Shown here piece after piece: positions 44,624 through 53,300 of a stretch of 64,000 nt of DNA. The notes under the pieces are model-generated. The model was not told the DNA's origin and did no database searches. It saw only the letters and a list, made by a program, of their open reading frames with translations. This DNA is from an uncultured Mobiluncus sp. (lineage in GTDB: Bacteria; Actinomycetota; Actinomycetes; Actinomycetales; Actinomycetaceae). Location of the stretch: contig NZ_CALUCZ010000001.1 of assembly GCF_943914685.1 (NCBI RefSeq), positions 62,001-126,000 of the forward strand, given 5' to 3'. Numbering within the stretch: position 1 is the first letter of the stretch; every line of letters starts with the position of its first letter. The translations under genes and the position numbers were made by a program.

Positions 44624-45077
44624 GCTCGCCCCACTGAATCGGGTGCTCCGCACTCAGCGGCAGCGAGGCAGGAAAGGAACCCTGCAGCATGGTTCCCACC
44701 AGCGGTAGGGGAACTTGCAGATTGACGCGGACGATACCGCGCGAACCCGGCGCGGGACACGGTCCGGTCACGCAGTCCAGAGTGTACTGGGCCTGTCCCG
44801 CCGGTAGACCTTGGTCAGCGGCCGCCAGCTGCACCGCCAGGCTGGCCGAACTGACTCCCGTTTCAGGGTGCAGGGTGAGGATACGCGCCGCCCCGGCCGC
44901 CCCGGCCTCAGCCGCGTAGAGGCCGGATTGAACTTGAAAGAAAGCCAAAATCAGGTACACCAGCGGAATCAAAAGCATCATGGTGATACCCACAAACTCC
45001 AACGTGGCCTCGCCGGACTCTTCCCGCGCCAAGCGGGAAACGAACCTCGGCCGTTTCTGGTTGCACGGACGTTTCAC
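44613..45077 (-). CDS. TadE-family pilus assembly protein
   Basis: A 154-residue pseudopilin-like protein. The hallmark EESGEATLEFVGITMMLLIPLVYLI has the Glu after the processing-like site and a single N-terminal helix. An extracytoplasmic domain follows with a Cys pair (DCVTGPCPAPG). It overlaps neighbours on both sides by a few bases, indicating translational coupling within the tad operon. Confidence 0.85.
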   Translation of the reverse strand: MKRPCNQKRPRFVSRLAREESGEATLEFVGITMMLLIPLVYLILAFFQVQSGLYAAEAGAAGAARILTLHPETGVSSASLAVQLAAADQGLPAGQAQYTLDCVTGPCPAPGSRGIVRVNLQVPLPLVGTMLQGSFPASLPLSAEHPIQWGEHGA

Positions 45078-45541
45078 GGCCCCTCCTCTATCACCGCGTG
45101 ACCCACCGCGGTCAAGTCCCCCACCCCGAACAAGCCAATAATCGGCAGAGGCGCTTTCACCTGCACTTCCATCACTTCCAGGTCCGAGGTGGAATAGGAA
45201 CCGTGCAGCGTCGCCACGGTGACACGCTCGGCGTTCACCGTATGCACATAGCCGGGACCCAGAGTCGAGGCGAGGGCAGCGCGCACGGTGTCATCGGCGG
45301 CACTCGTGGGCGCACCCGACAGTGCTGCGGCGTGTGCCCCCGCCCCGGCCGCGTCAATCAAAGTCGTGTGGACCCACAACGCCAGCGACAGCTGCATCAA
45401 CCCCAGCACCAAAATCAGCACCAGCGGCATGACGAGGGCAAAACTGGCCGGTTCTGAGCCGGATTCCCCCCGCCAGCGCTGTCGGGAGCGCCGAGGCAGG
45501 GACTCACGGCATTCACAAGGTCGAAACATGGGCAATGGCAT
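45074..45541 (-). CDS. Second TadE-like pilus protein
   Basis: About 155 residues. An Arg/Ser-rich N-terminus precedes ESGSEPASFALVMPLVLIL, the TadE-type helix, and then an extracytoplasmic Ala/Val-rich domain. It overlaps the small Flp-like gene upstream and the TadE gene downstream. The start is uncertain: ATG 45541 and ATG 45529 are both in frame and neither has a strong ribosome site. Confidence 0.78.
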   Translation of the reverse strand: MPLPMFRPCECRESLPRRSRQRWRGESGSEPASFALVMPLVLILVLGLMQLSLALWVHTTLIDAAGAGAHAAALSGAPTSAADDTVRAALASTLGPGYVHTVNAERVTVATLHGSYSTSDLEVMEVQVKAPLPIIGLFGVGDLTAVGHAVIEEGP

Positions 45542-45698
45542 CGGTAAACAGATTCGTCAAGGCCGGCAGGGCCACCGCCGAGAGCGCCACCACCAGCCCC
45601 GCGGTCATCAGGGTCACCATAACCCAGCCGGGAACGTCGCCGTCTTCGGCCTGCAGACGGGTGTACACAAAGTTTCGCAAAGCGCGGAGTTTTTGCAT
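45513..45698 (-). CDS. Flp-pilin-like small membrane protein
   Basis: A 61-residue protein with a short charged N-terminus (VYTRLQAEDGDVPGW) and one long hydrophobic helix (MVTLMTAGLVVALSAVALPAL). Size, topology and position after tadC match the small pilin or pilin-like gene of actinobacterial tad loci. The classic Flp Gly-Glu-Tyr processing motif is not obvious, so it may be a divergent pilin or a helper. AAAGGA precedes ATG 45698. Confidence 0.72.
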   Translation of the reverse strand: MQKLRALRNFVYTRLQAEDGDVPGWVMVTLMTAGLVVALSAVALPALTNLFTDAIAHVSTL

Positions 45699-45730
45699 AT
45701 TTTTATCCTTTCGATTGTGATTTTTACTAT

Positions 45731-46642
45731 TTACAGCTGCAGCGCCACCAACCCGGGATAGAGGGCGAAAACCACGGTGAGCGGCAAAATTAAGAACACG
45801 ACCGGCACCATCATGAGGACTTCTTTCTTTCCACCCTCCGTAAGCAACTGGGTTCGCGCCACCGCTCGTGAATCCGCCACTTGGGAACGCAGCACACCCG
45901 CCAAAGGAGAACCGCGCTCCAACGCGGAAACAATGGCATCAATGAGGTGCGCGAGGATTTCGGAATCGTTGCGGGCCCGAGCCGCGGTCAGACTGGGAGC
46001 CAGAGAATCTCCGTTATCGGCCGCCGCCAAGATTTTTTCCAACTCCTGACCGGCGACATCGGTGCAGCGGGCGGAAACACGATGCAAGGCTCCGTAGAGA
46101 GGTTCCCCAGCCCCCACCGCCAGTGCCAACAGCTCGATAACGTCAGGCAGTTCTTGATTCAAATGCAGTTGGCGACGCCGCGCCGCGCCCGTGAGCCGGT
46201 AATCAGGAATCAACAGCCCCGCCAGCACAAAACAGGTCAGCATCACGAAAGCCCCGCCTATCGGCAAAGTTTTCCCCCAGAACCCGAGGAGACTGACGAC
46301 CGCCGCCACTATCCCCAAAGACACGGCCCATCGCAGCTGGGAACGACGAAATCCGCGCACGTCCCTGGGCAAACCCGCCAGCTGCAACCTGCGCTCGACA
46401 GAATCTTTGGAGGGGCTGATAAATGTGAGAAACCGCGTCAGACCGTTAGGGGCGAACGAAGTATCCCGCAGCCCTCCTCCTCGGTAAGCCGCCATGACGA
46501 TGAGGTCAGCCTGGACATAAGGGGTGATTCGCCAGGTCGGAAAGGCGCCTTGACGAATCCAGGGACCCAAACACACCCCAATCAGCCCGCCGCCCACGAG
46601 GATAGCGAGGCCGCCGATAATCCAGGTCAAAAGGTCTTGCAC
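45731..46642 (-). CDS. tadC: Tad secretion inner-membrane protein TadC
   Basis: A 303-residue type II secretion F-domain protein. An N-terminal helix and basic segment are followed by paired membrane helices. The F-domain motif is ELPDVIELLALAVGAGEPLYGAL, followed by the conserved GSPLAGVLRSQVADSRAVAR-type region and the helix MVPVVFLILPLTVVFALYPG. It lies three bases downstream of tadB. Confidence 0.9.
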   Translation of the reverse strand: MQDLLTWIIGGLAILVGGGLIGVCLGPWIRQGAFPTWRITPYVQADLIVMAAYRGGGLRDTSFAPNGLTRFLTFISPSKDSVERRLQLAGLPRDVRGFRRSQLRWAVSLGIVAAVVSLLGFWGKTLPIGGAFVMLTCFVLAGLLIPDYRLTGAARRRQLHLNQELPDVIELLALAVGAGEPLYGALHRVSARCTDVAGQELEKILAAADNGDSLAPSLTAARARNDSEILAHLIDAIVSALERGSPLAGVLRSQVADSRAVARTQLLTEGGKKEVLMMVPVVFLILPLTVVFALYPGLVALQL

Positions 46643-46645
46643 GGT

Positions 46646-47533
46646 CTACTCCCGCATCGTGCGCGGGCTGACTTCCAGGCGGCCCAAGCGCAACATCAAG
46701 ATGTAGGCCAGCGCCGAAATTAGCGCCCCCACCAGCAAAATCATGGAGCCTACCGGGGTGGAATACACCTCTAATGTGCCCGGACGACTCAACAGCAGCG
46801 CCAGGATAATCCACGGGGAAGCGGCAGCGAGGCGCGCCCCGGTCACGGTCCAAGATTGGCGTGCCAGCACTTCCCCGCGGGTGCGTTCCTCCGCGCGGAG
46901 CATCGCCCCCAAATCCTCCAGCAGGACCACCAAGTCGTTGCCCCCCACTTGTGCAGCTAAACGCAACGCTTCCACGATGCGATCTCCCACCGGATCAGCC
47001 AATTCGTGTTTCAGGATTTTTAGGGAGGCGTCGAGGTTCCCGCCCGCCCTATAATCGGCCGCGAAGTGCGCAAACGGCACCCGCAGCGACTTCGGGGCTC
47101 GCGCGGCGACTTCCAGGAGCGTTTCGCCCAAACTCAGCCCCGCTCGCACCCCGGAAACCAGGTTATCCACTAGGTTTGGCCAGGCTTTGCCGCGCTGACT
47201 CTGCACGGAATGCAGTTTGCTCTGCAACCCCAAAAATGGCAGATACGCGGCCAGTAGCCCCGCCAGCCACCCGACCATCACCAGCCCGGTGACTAGGGCG
47301 AGGCTAATCCCTGTTGACAACCCCGCCAGCAGGGATATCACCAGGAACTGCCCCAGCCCGAGAGGTGTTCCGCTCACCGCGGTGATGTCGTCGAAACGGG
47401 CGCATTTTTGTGCCCAATAGCGTTTCAGGGAACTGTCTCGGCGTGCTGAATGGCGTTTCGGGCTCAACGTCACCAGGAAAATCCCGAAAGCCGCGCTGAG
47501 GGCTGCCGCCAGGGTCAGTAAGGGGCTAGTCAT
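46646..47533 (-). CDS. tadB: Tad secretion inner-membrane protein TadB
   Basis: About 295 residues. The F-domain motif is WPNLVDNLVSGVRAGLSLGETL, with RTRGEVLARQSWTVTGARLAA and C-terminal helices. I choose ATG 47533 rather than the longer frame to 47665, because it overlaps the tadA stop by eight bases and avoids a long overlap with tadA coding sequence. Confidence 0.9.
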   Translation of the reverse strand: MTSPLLTLAAALSAAFGIFLVTLSPKRHSARRDSSLKRYWAQKCARFDDITAVSGTPLGLGQFLVISLLAGLSTGISLALVTGLVMVGWLAGLLAAYLPFLGLQSKLHSVQSQRGKAWPNLVDNLVSGVRAGLSLGETLLEVAARAPKSLRVPFAHFAADYRAGGNLDASLKILKHELADPVGDRIVEALRLAAQVGGNDLVVLLEDLGAMLRAEERTRGEVLARQSWTVTGARLAAASPWIILALLLSRPGTLEVYSTPVGSMILLVGALISALAYILMLRLGRLEVSPRTMRE

Positions 47534-48569
47534 GGGGAGCCTCCCGCCAGATAGCCGCCAACTGGCTGGCTCGAGAACCGAAAGCAGAAAGAAAATCGAA
47601 ATCCGCGGGATTCTTGGCCGGCTGAACACCATCGGGTGGCGTACTGTACAGCGGGTGGGCCACAACCTGACCGTCGCGCAGTGTCCCGTCCAAAGCCAAC
47701 ACTTCCGTCACAGCGCGGCTGCCTTGCCAGGTTCCGCGCAGCTGCACCACTAGGTCTATAGCTCCCGCTACGGTCGGTACCACGAATGCCGCGGTCACGT
47801 TTTCTCCGGCCAACAGCGGCAAAGTCGACAGTTTTGTAATCGCCTGGCGGGCGGTGTTGGCATGAATCGTGGACATTCCGGGGATTCCACAGTTCAAGGC
47901 GATGAGCATATCCAGGCTTTCAGCCCCGCGGACCTCGCCGATAATCAGCCGGTCGGGACGCATTCGTAGGGTTTCCCGAACCAAATCCCGCAGGGTAATC
48001 TCGCCTTGGCCTTCTATCGAGGCGTTCCGGGTTTGCATCGCCACCGCGTCCGGGGCCTTCAGATTCAGTTCCAGCACTTCCTCGCAAGTGATGACGCGCT
48101 GGTCAGGAGGGATTTCCCCACACAGGGCGCGGACTGTGGTGGTTTTCCCCGATTGGGTCGGCCCGGCCACCACGATATTCAGGCCAATACGCACCGCTTC
48201 GGCCAGGAAACGAGCCAGCCACGCGGGCATCATGTTGAGCCGAACCAAGTCCCGCACCCGCACCGCTTTCGCGCTGTGCTTGCGGATATTGATGGACCAG
48301 GTGGCCGTCACGGGCGGAATGACGACGTGCAGACGTTCTCCGGTTTCCAAGGTGGCGTCCACGCAGGGATTGACGAAGTCTAGATGGCGTCCCGAGGCTC
48401 TCAACATTCGTTCTACCAGGGCTTCTACCTCGTCTTCGGCCAGCAACAGATTGGTCAGGTGGGGTTGTCCGTCGCGAGAGCAAAAGACCTGGGAGGGGCT
48501 GTTCAACCAGATTTCTTCTACCGCCGGATCGTCCATCAGCGGCTGCAGTTTCCCGTAACTTAAGCCCAA
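47526..48569 (-). CDS. tadA: Tad/CpaF-type secretion ATPase
   Basis: A 347-residue hexameric motor that powers Tad pilus assembly. It has Walker A AGPTQSGKTTT (residues ~135-145), the Asp box TCEEVLELNL, RMRPDRLIIGEVRGAESLD (Walker B) and the His box STIHANT. The start is TTG 48569 with GAGGGAG upstream. It is first in the tadA-B-C-flp-tadE-tadE-tadG cluster. The Thr-Gln-Ser in the P-loop differs from the more usual Thr-Gly-Ser. Confidence 0.94.
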   Translation of the reverse strand: MGLSYGKLQPLMDDPAVEEIWLNSPSQVFCSRDGQPHLTNLLLAEDEVEALVERMLRASGRHLDFVNPCVDATLETGERLHVVIPPVTATWSINIRKHSAKAVRVRDLVRLNMMPAWLARFLAEAVRIGLNIVVAGPTQSGKTTTVRALCGEIPPDQRVITCEEVLELNLKAPDAVAMQTRNASIEGQGEITLRDLVRETLRMRPDRLIIGEVRGAESLDMLIALNCGIPGMSTIHANTARQAITKLSTLPLLAGENVTAAFVVPTVAGAIDLVVQLRGTWQGSRAVTEVLALDGTLRDGQVVAHPLYSTPPDGVQPAKNPADFDFLSAFGSRASQLAAIWREAPHD

Positions 48570-48736
48570 GTCGACAACTCCCTCGTGCTTGAAAGCCGAT
48601 AAAATTACGGTCAGTTTAAGCGCTTTTTTTACTGCTACAGTGCCAAACCTCGGTTTCCGGAAGGAAAATTCTCATCTTACATTCATGTAATTCTCAGCTT
48701 TTTCTGAGGTTTGCCGTACCTTTGCCAAAAATCGGT

Positions 48737-48779
48737 GCCGGGTCCCCTCGCAGCGTCCGCCGTTCCACCCGGCGAGGGG
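48737..48779 (+). promoter_or_regulatory. Two mutually exclusive hairpins upstream of the APH-like gene
   Basis: GCCGGGT (48737-48743) can pair with ACCCGGC (48767-48773). The adjacent CCCCTCGC (48744-48751) can pair with GCGAGGGG (48772-48779), which is followed by CTTTAAT. The right arms share two bases, so the stems compete. The second looks like a weak terminator. Confidence 0.4.
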
Positions 48780-48814
48780 CTTTAATGACCGGATTTCCGG
48801 CTTTCCGGAGCGGT

Positions 48815-48846
48815 TTGTCGGTTTAGCTCCCGCGGTGACATAAAAT
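48815..48846 (+). promoter_or_regulatory. Candidate leaderless promoter of the APH-like gene
   Basis: TAAAAT (48841-48846) ends six bases before the ATG at 48853, with TTGTCG at 48815-48820 (20-base spacer). No Shine-Dalgarno is present, so transcription would begin at or next to the start codon. Confidence 0.45.
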
Positions 48847-48852
48847 TGAAAA

Positions 48853-49983
48853 ATGAGCGATACCGATTTCCTGACCTTGGCGGCCTTGGCAACCGTAGCG
48901 GTTCCAGACCTTGAGGTTGAGTCACTGTGCCCCCCGCTGGGCGAAGATAACGATTTCCGCTGGGTCGGCGTCCTCGATAATCATTCAGCCCGATGGAGCA
49001 TCATCGGAGCCAAGCATCTGGATGCAGAAACAGCCTTGGACAAGCAGCAAAAAATTTTGACCATGCTGACCAATTACCGCGATGCGCACCGACTTCCTTT
49101 TGACGTGCCCCGTATCGAGGGCAGTGCCACCTCGAAAGACGGAACTTCTATTGTTGTTTATCGCCAATTGCCGGGCAACCCGTTGGAATTCAACGAACTG
49201 GCAGAGAATCCGGACCTGCTGCGCGCCCTGGGCAAGGCCGTCGCGGCCCTACACGAGATTCCCGCCAACCTAGTCGCTCACGTCGGCTTTCCCACCCCCA
49301 GCGTAGATGACATTCGTGCGGGCCTGCGCAAAAACCTCTCCCGAGCGGTCGCGACCGGTTTGGTTCCTCCGGTTCTGCAGGCTCGTTGGGAACAAGCTCT
49401 TGACGAAGATGCCTGGTGGCATTTCCATCCCACGTTTGTTCACGGTTCGCTGGAGCCCCAGCACGTCCTGGTCGCGGATTCCCGGATTTTGGGGATTTCC
49501 GGTTTTGCTGAGGTCAGTGTGGGTGACCCGTCCCAAGATTTGTCTTGGGTGGCTTCGGAGCTGACCGACGAGGCCGTGGACCTGGTCTTTGACGCGTACC
49601 ATTTGGGACGCGCGGAGGGGGCAGACCCGTTCTTGCGTCAACGCACCGACCTGTATATCGAGCTGGCGCTGGTCAATTGGCTCAATTGGGGAGTTGACCA
49701 GGGGAATGCCTCGATTATTGCCGATGCCCAAGACTTGTTGAACGAGCAGCTGGAGCGGCTAAACGGGGACCTGTCACTAACAGGCCGACCCCTCTATGAG
49801 GACCAAACCACCCCTGACCGCAACGTGCCAGCGAGCGAAACTGTCACGCCAGCGAGCGAAATCGACCCGGAGGCAAACGAGACTGAGGCGGAACCTACCG
49901 CCGAAAATCCCTCGGCAATAACCACTGAGATTCCCTCAGGATCGGTCACGGAGTTTTCCTCGCCGTCCCCAGATAGCGCCTGA
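48853..49983 (+). CDS. Aminoglycoside-phosphotransferase-fold protein, probable pseudokinase
   Basis: A 376-residue cytoplasmic protein of the APH/choline-kinase-like fold. The overall framework is visible: VVYRQLPGNPL in the N-lobe hinge, LGKAVAALHEIP, then HGSLEPQHVLV and GISGFAEVSVGDPSQDLSW. In active members the catalytic loop is HGDLxxxN and the metal loop is IDF/W. Here the catalytic Asp is Ser199, the Asn is His204 and the metal-binding Asp is Gly217. The C-terminal ~70 residues are Glu/Thr/Ser-rich and disordered. Genes of this family often neighbour AdnAB in Actinobacteria. Loss of all three residues argues against kinase activity. Confidence 0.8.
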   Translation: MSDTDFLTLAALATVAVPDLEVESLCPPLGEDNDFRWVGVLDNHSARWSIIGAKHLDAETALDKQQKILTMLTNYRDAHRLPFDVPRIEGSATSKDGTSIVVYRQLPGNPLEFNELAENPDLLRALGKAVAALHEIPANLVAHVGFPTPSVDDIRAGLRKNLSRAVATGLVPPVLQARWEQALDEDAWWHFHPTFVHGSLEPQHVLVADSRILGISGFAEVSVGDPSQDLSWVASELTDEAVDLVFDAYHLGRAEGADPFLRQRTDLYIELALVNWLNWGVDQGNASIIADAQDLLNEQLERLNGDLSLTGRPLYEDQTTPDRNVPASETVTPASEIDPEANETEAEPTAENPSAITTEIPSGSVTEFSSPSPDSA

Positions 49984-50000
49984 GGTCGGCGCCAAAGGCC

Positions 50001-50050
50001 GGGCGGTTTCAGGTTTGCTCGTCGGCCCGAGAGTCCTCGGGCAACCGCCC
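50001..50050 (+). terminator. Nested hairpin after the APH-like gene
   Basis: An outer stem, GGGCGGTT (50001-50008) with AACCGCCC (50043-50050), encloses an inner stem, CCCGAG (50026-50031) with CTCGGG (50036-50041). It starts 18 bases after the stop codon. No T-tract follows, so termination would be inefficient. Confidence 0.45.
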
Positions 50051-50083
50051 GAGACACGGCCCCGACCAGCCCTTATCTCCCCT

Positions 50084-50351
50084 CCTATGGCGGCACACGC
50101 CCGGGACGGACTTTTTTGCTCCTATTTGGAGTTTTTGGTTGGCGCCTATGGCGGCACACGACCGGGACGGACACCGCCTTCAACCAGAGACCCCTACATA
50201 ACCTGGGGCGGCGCCTCGCCGGGGCGAACACCGTTTTCCAGCCCGAAATCCCTGCGCAAATCCCGGACAAAACTTAGCCGGGCGGACACGGTCTTTCAGC
50301 CCGAAACCCCTCCGCAAAAAGCCCGGGCGGCACACAACCTGGGCAAACCGA
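50084..50351. repeat. Degenerate tandem repeat, about five units of 57-61 bp
   Basis: The first two units share CCTATGGCGGCACACG, then CCGGGACGGAC, exactly 61 bases apart (50084 and 50145). Further units beginning near 50202, 50262 and 50322 keep the framework GGCGGC..CCGGG.CG.ACAC with substitutions. Units 3 and 4 also share CAGCCCGAAA and GCGCAAA or CCGCAAA. No open frame or known element is recognised. The array fills most of the 376-base gap between convergent genes. Confidence 0.75.
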
Positions 50352-50359
50352 CGATGGCC

Positions 50360-53300
50360 TCAATAACCAAATTTTTCTAAAACTGCGTCAACCTCCTTTC
50401 CGCGGTCCGTCAAGTTACTGACCAAAAGGTCCCGGCTGTATTCGGCTATGCCCAGCTCATCGAGGATATCCCGGAGGGTGAGCAGTTGGCGCTCCGGACT
50501 GTCTTCATCGAGGAACACGTAGGCACACACGATGTCTTCCGCGGGGGTCTGGGGATGGGCCTGCAACCAGTAGAGTCGATAAATGCCGAGCTGGTGGAGC
50601 CATCGAGCATAGTTTTCCGGAGTCGGACGCCGACCGGTTTTCCAGTCCAGAATCCAGACTTTTCCGGTTTGCGCCTCGACGAACTGAGCATCAATCCGCA
50701 GCGGAATCACGGCACCGCCAGCTTCCTCAACATAGAGCTCACCGTTGAATTCAACTCGTGGACGGCTCAGGCGTCGCAGCAGTTCCAGGTCAGCATAGTG
50801 CTGCTGCCATTTGTGCAGCAGCTTACGCTGTTCGGAGGTGAATCCGTCTTCCATTCCGGCATCAAAAATGAGCACGTCTTCGTTTTCGAGCTGGCTGGCA
50901 ATCCAAGCGTGCATATAAGTCCCCAAACGAGCCGCCGCGCTGGGTTCCTGCGGCAGGGGACGCAGACGCTGCAGCAGGTATCCCTCGCTGTCTTGGGCCA
51001 AACGCGCCATAGCGGTAGCGGAAATTCGTCCCAGCAGATCACCCGTCCCCAGACGCGTTTGCGGCTGGTGCAGCAGCTGACCCAAGCGGCGCTCGGTTTC
51101 TTCATCAGCGTCCCGGCTGATTCCGTCAGCAAATTTGTCGCTGGCCAGAGCGGCCTTAGTGACTGCAACGGCGTGAGCAAAGTCCTGACGAGTCTGGGTC
51201 CACGGCAGTGCCGGCCAAACGCCCGCATCGAAACGACCCTGATTCGGGTTTTGAGCTTTTTCAGGAATGGAGGTTACTTCGGTCTCGGGCCATTCGACAC
51301 TGGGGAGCACAATCCCTAATCTGGTGGCCTCCTGTGCAAACGTCTCAGCGTTGAACGGGGTCAGCAGGTTTTCGGTTTCCGCCGCGATTCCCCCCGAGGC
51401 CTGCACGTCCGGCCCGTCCACCCCACCCGATACCTCAGCATCGGTGAAGATGTGCTGGCGCGGGTCCTGTTCCACCAGGAGAAAAGGGCTGGGCAAACGT
51501 TCTGTCTTGTTCTGCCGTTCGAACCAGCAGTGCCCCAGCAAGAGCCGCGATTTAGCGCGGGTGAAAGCCACGTAGGCCAATCGGGATTCTTCCCGCAGGG
51601 TGTATTGGCCAGCCTCTTCCTGGTACGGCTCCAGCAGACCTTTTTTCGATGACACTTTTCCTTTCGCGGTCAAAACGGTTTGGGTCTTTAGTTCCAGCTC
51701 GGGCAGATGGGCCCGGTCACTGCGCAGCGGATAGGGCAGCACGTCACGTTGCGTGACCCAAATGCTGCTTTTAGTAGAGGGGAAAGTCTTTTTGTTCAGG
51801 TTCGGAACCGCCACCCAATCCCATTCGAGGCCCTTCGCTGCGTGCATGGTGATAATCTGAACCGCCGCATTATCAACCTCAAAGTCCAGGTCAGCAAAGC
51901 TGGCTTCTTCATCTTCACCGGCACTCAGCCAGTTGAGGAATCCGCTCAACGTCGCTCCGGGAGTCCGCCCAAAATCGCGAACCAGGTTTAAGAACTCGAC
52001 ATAGGCCGCGGCATGGCACGGGGAACCGGGCAGCTGCTGCTCAATATCCAAATCGAGCAGTCGATGCGCCAAACGCGCCAGCACAAGGGGAGTCGCGAAC
52101 GCGGCATTTTCCCTAAGTTCCGTGAGGATTCCGCGCAGTTTTTCCAGGCGGAGGGCTGCCTCAGCTGAGACTTCAGCCCCGCCCTCCATCACTATCTGAT
52201 AGGGGGTGAAACGGTGCGGATTTCGCCCCACCGCTTGTAAATCGCTCAATCCCAATCGGTATCGATCAAGCAAAATCAGCAGGCTGGCGCTTTTTTCAGG
52301 ATCGTCAGTGACTTCCAGAGCGGCCCGTACCAAACGCACCCCCGGATCCTCCAAAACGCCCTGCATCCCCCTGGTTTGATAGGGAATTCCGGCTCGGCGC
52401 AGTGCCTCAACCAAGCCGGGAATAGCGTTCTTCGCACGGCACAACACCGCGGCGGTAGGCAGTTTTTCAGCAGGTATCCCCTCGCTTTGCAGCTTGAACC
52501 GCTGGGCTTGCCACAACCGAAGAAAGTTCACCACCGCTTGACTTTGCTCAATGTCGGTCAATGTTTGAATTCCGTAGACGATGCCGGGATTCGCCCCTGG
52601 CCGGGCACTCAGGGGTTTACTGGCTGCGGCCGGGAGGCTCTGATTTCGCCGAACTTTCCCGCTCGCGCCCGGCGCAGGAGCCGTGGCCAGTTCGGCAGAA
52701 ATGCGGTTAGCGACTTTGAGAATGGCCTCATCGTTGCGCCACGAGGTTGACAGAGTTCGGGTGAGCAGTTGTTGGGGATCCGAGCAAAACATGGTGCCGA
52801 AATCCTCCATTGAGGCTGCGGAGGCTCCTCGCCAACCGTAAATGGCTTGGTTCGGATCGCCCACCGCGGTAACCGCACAATCGCGGAAAATTCCCGAAAG
52901 AAAACGCATCTGAGCCACGGAGGTGTCTTGGAATTCGTCTAGAAACACCAGCTGGAAACGTTCCCGTTGGCTGTCCCCGACAACCGGCAGTTGTTCGACC
53001 AAGCGCACCGTTTCCCGAGTTTGGTCAGAAAAGTCTGCCATCAAGAGTTCCTGTTTGCGTTCGTTGAAAGCCTGGATAACATCTGTAGCGTTACGCCCGA
53101 ATTCCAAGGTGTTGAGGGCGGTTTTCAAATGGCGTAATGCTGTCGCGTTGAGCTCTGAACTTTCAGTATCACGCAGGTGTTTGGCAACAGACAGATAGGA
53201 ACGGTAGGTCTGTTTCATCTCAGCCAAATCTACGAGATGCGAATTCGTGTCGTTGGCCAGGGACAGCAGAATCTTTATCAGATTTTCCGTGTTTTCACCC

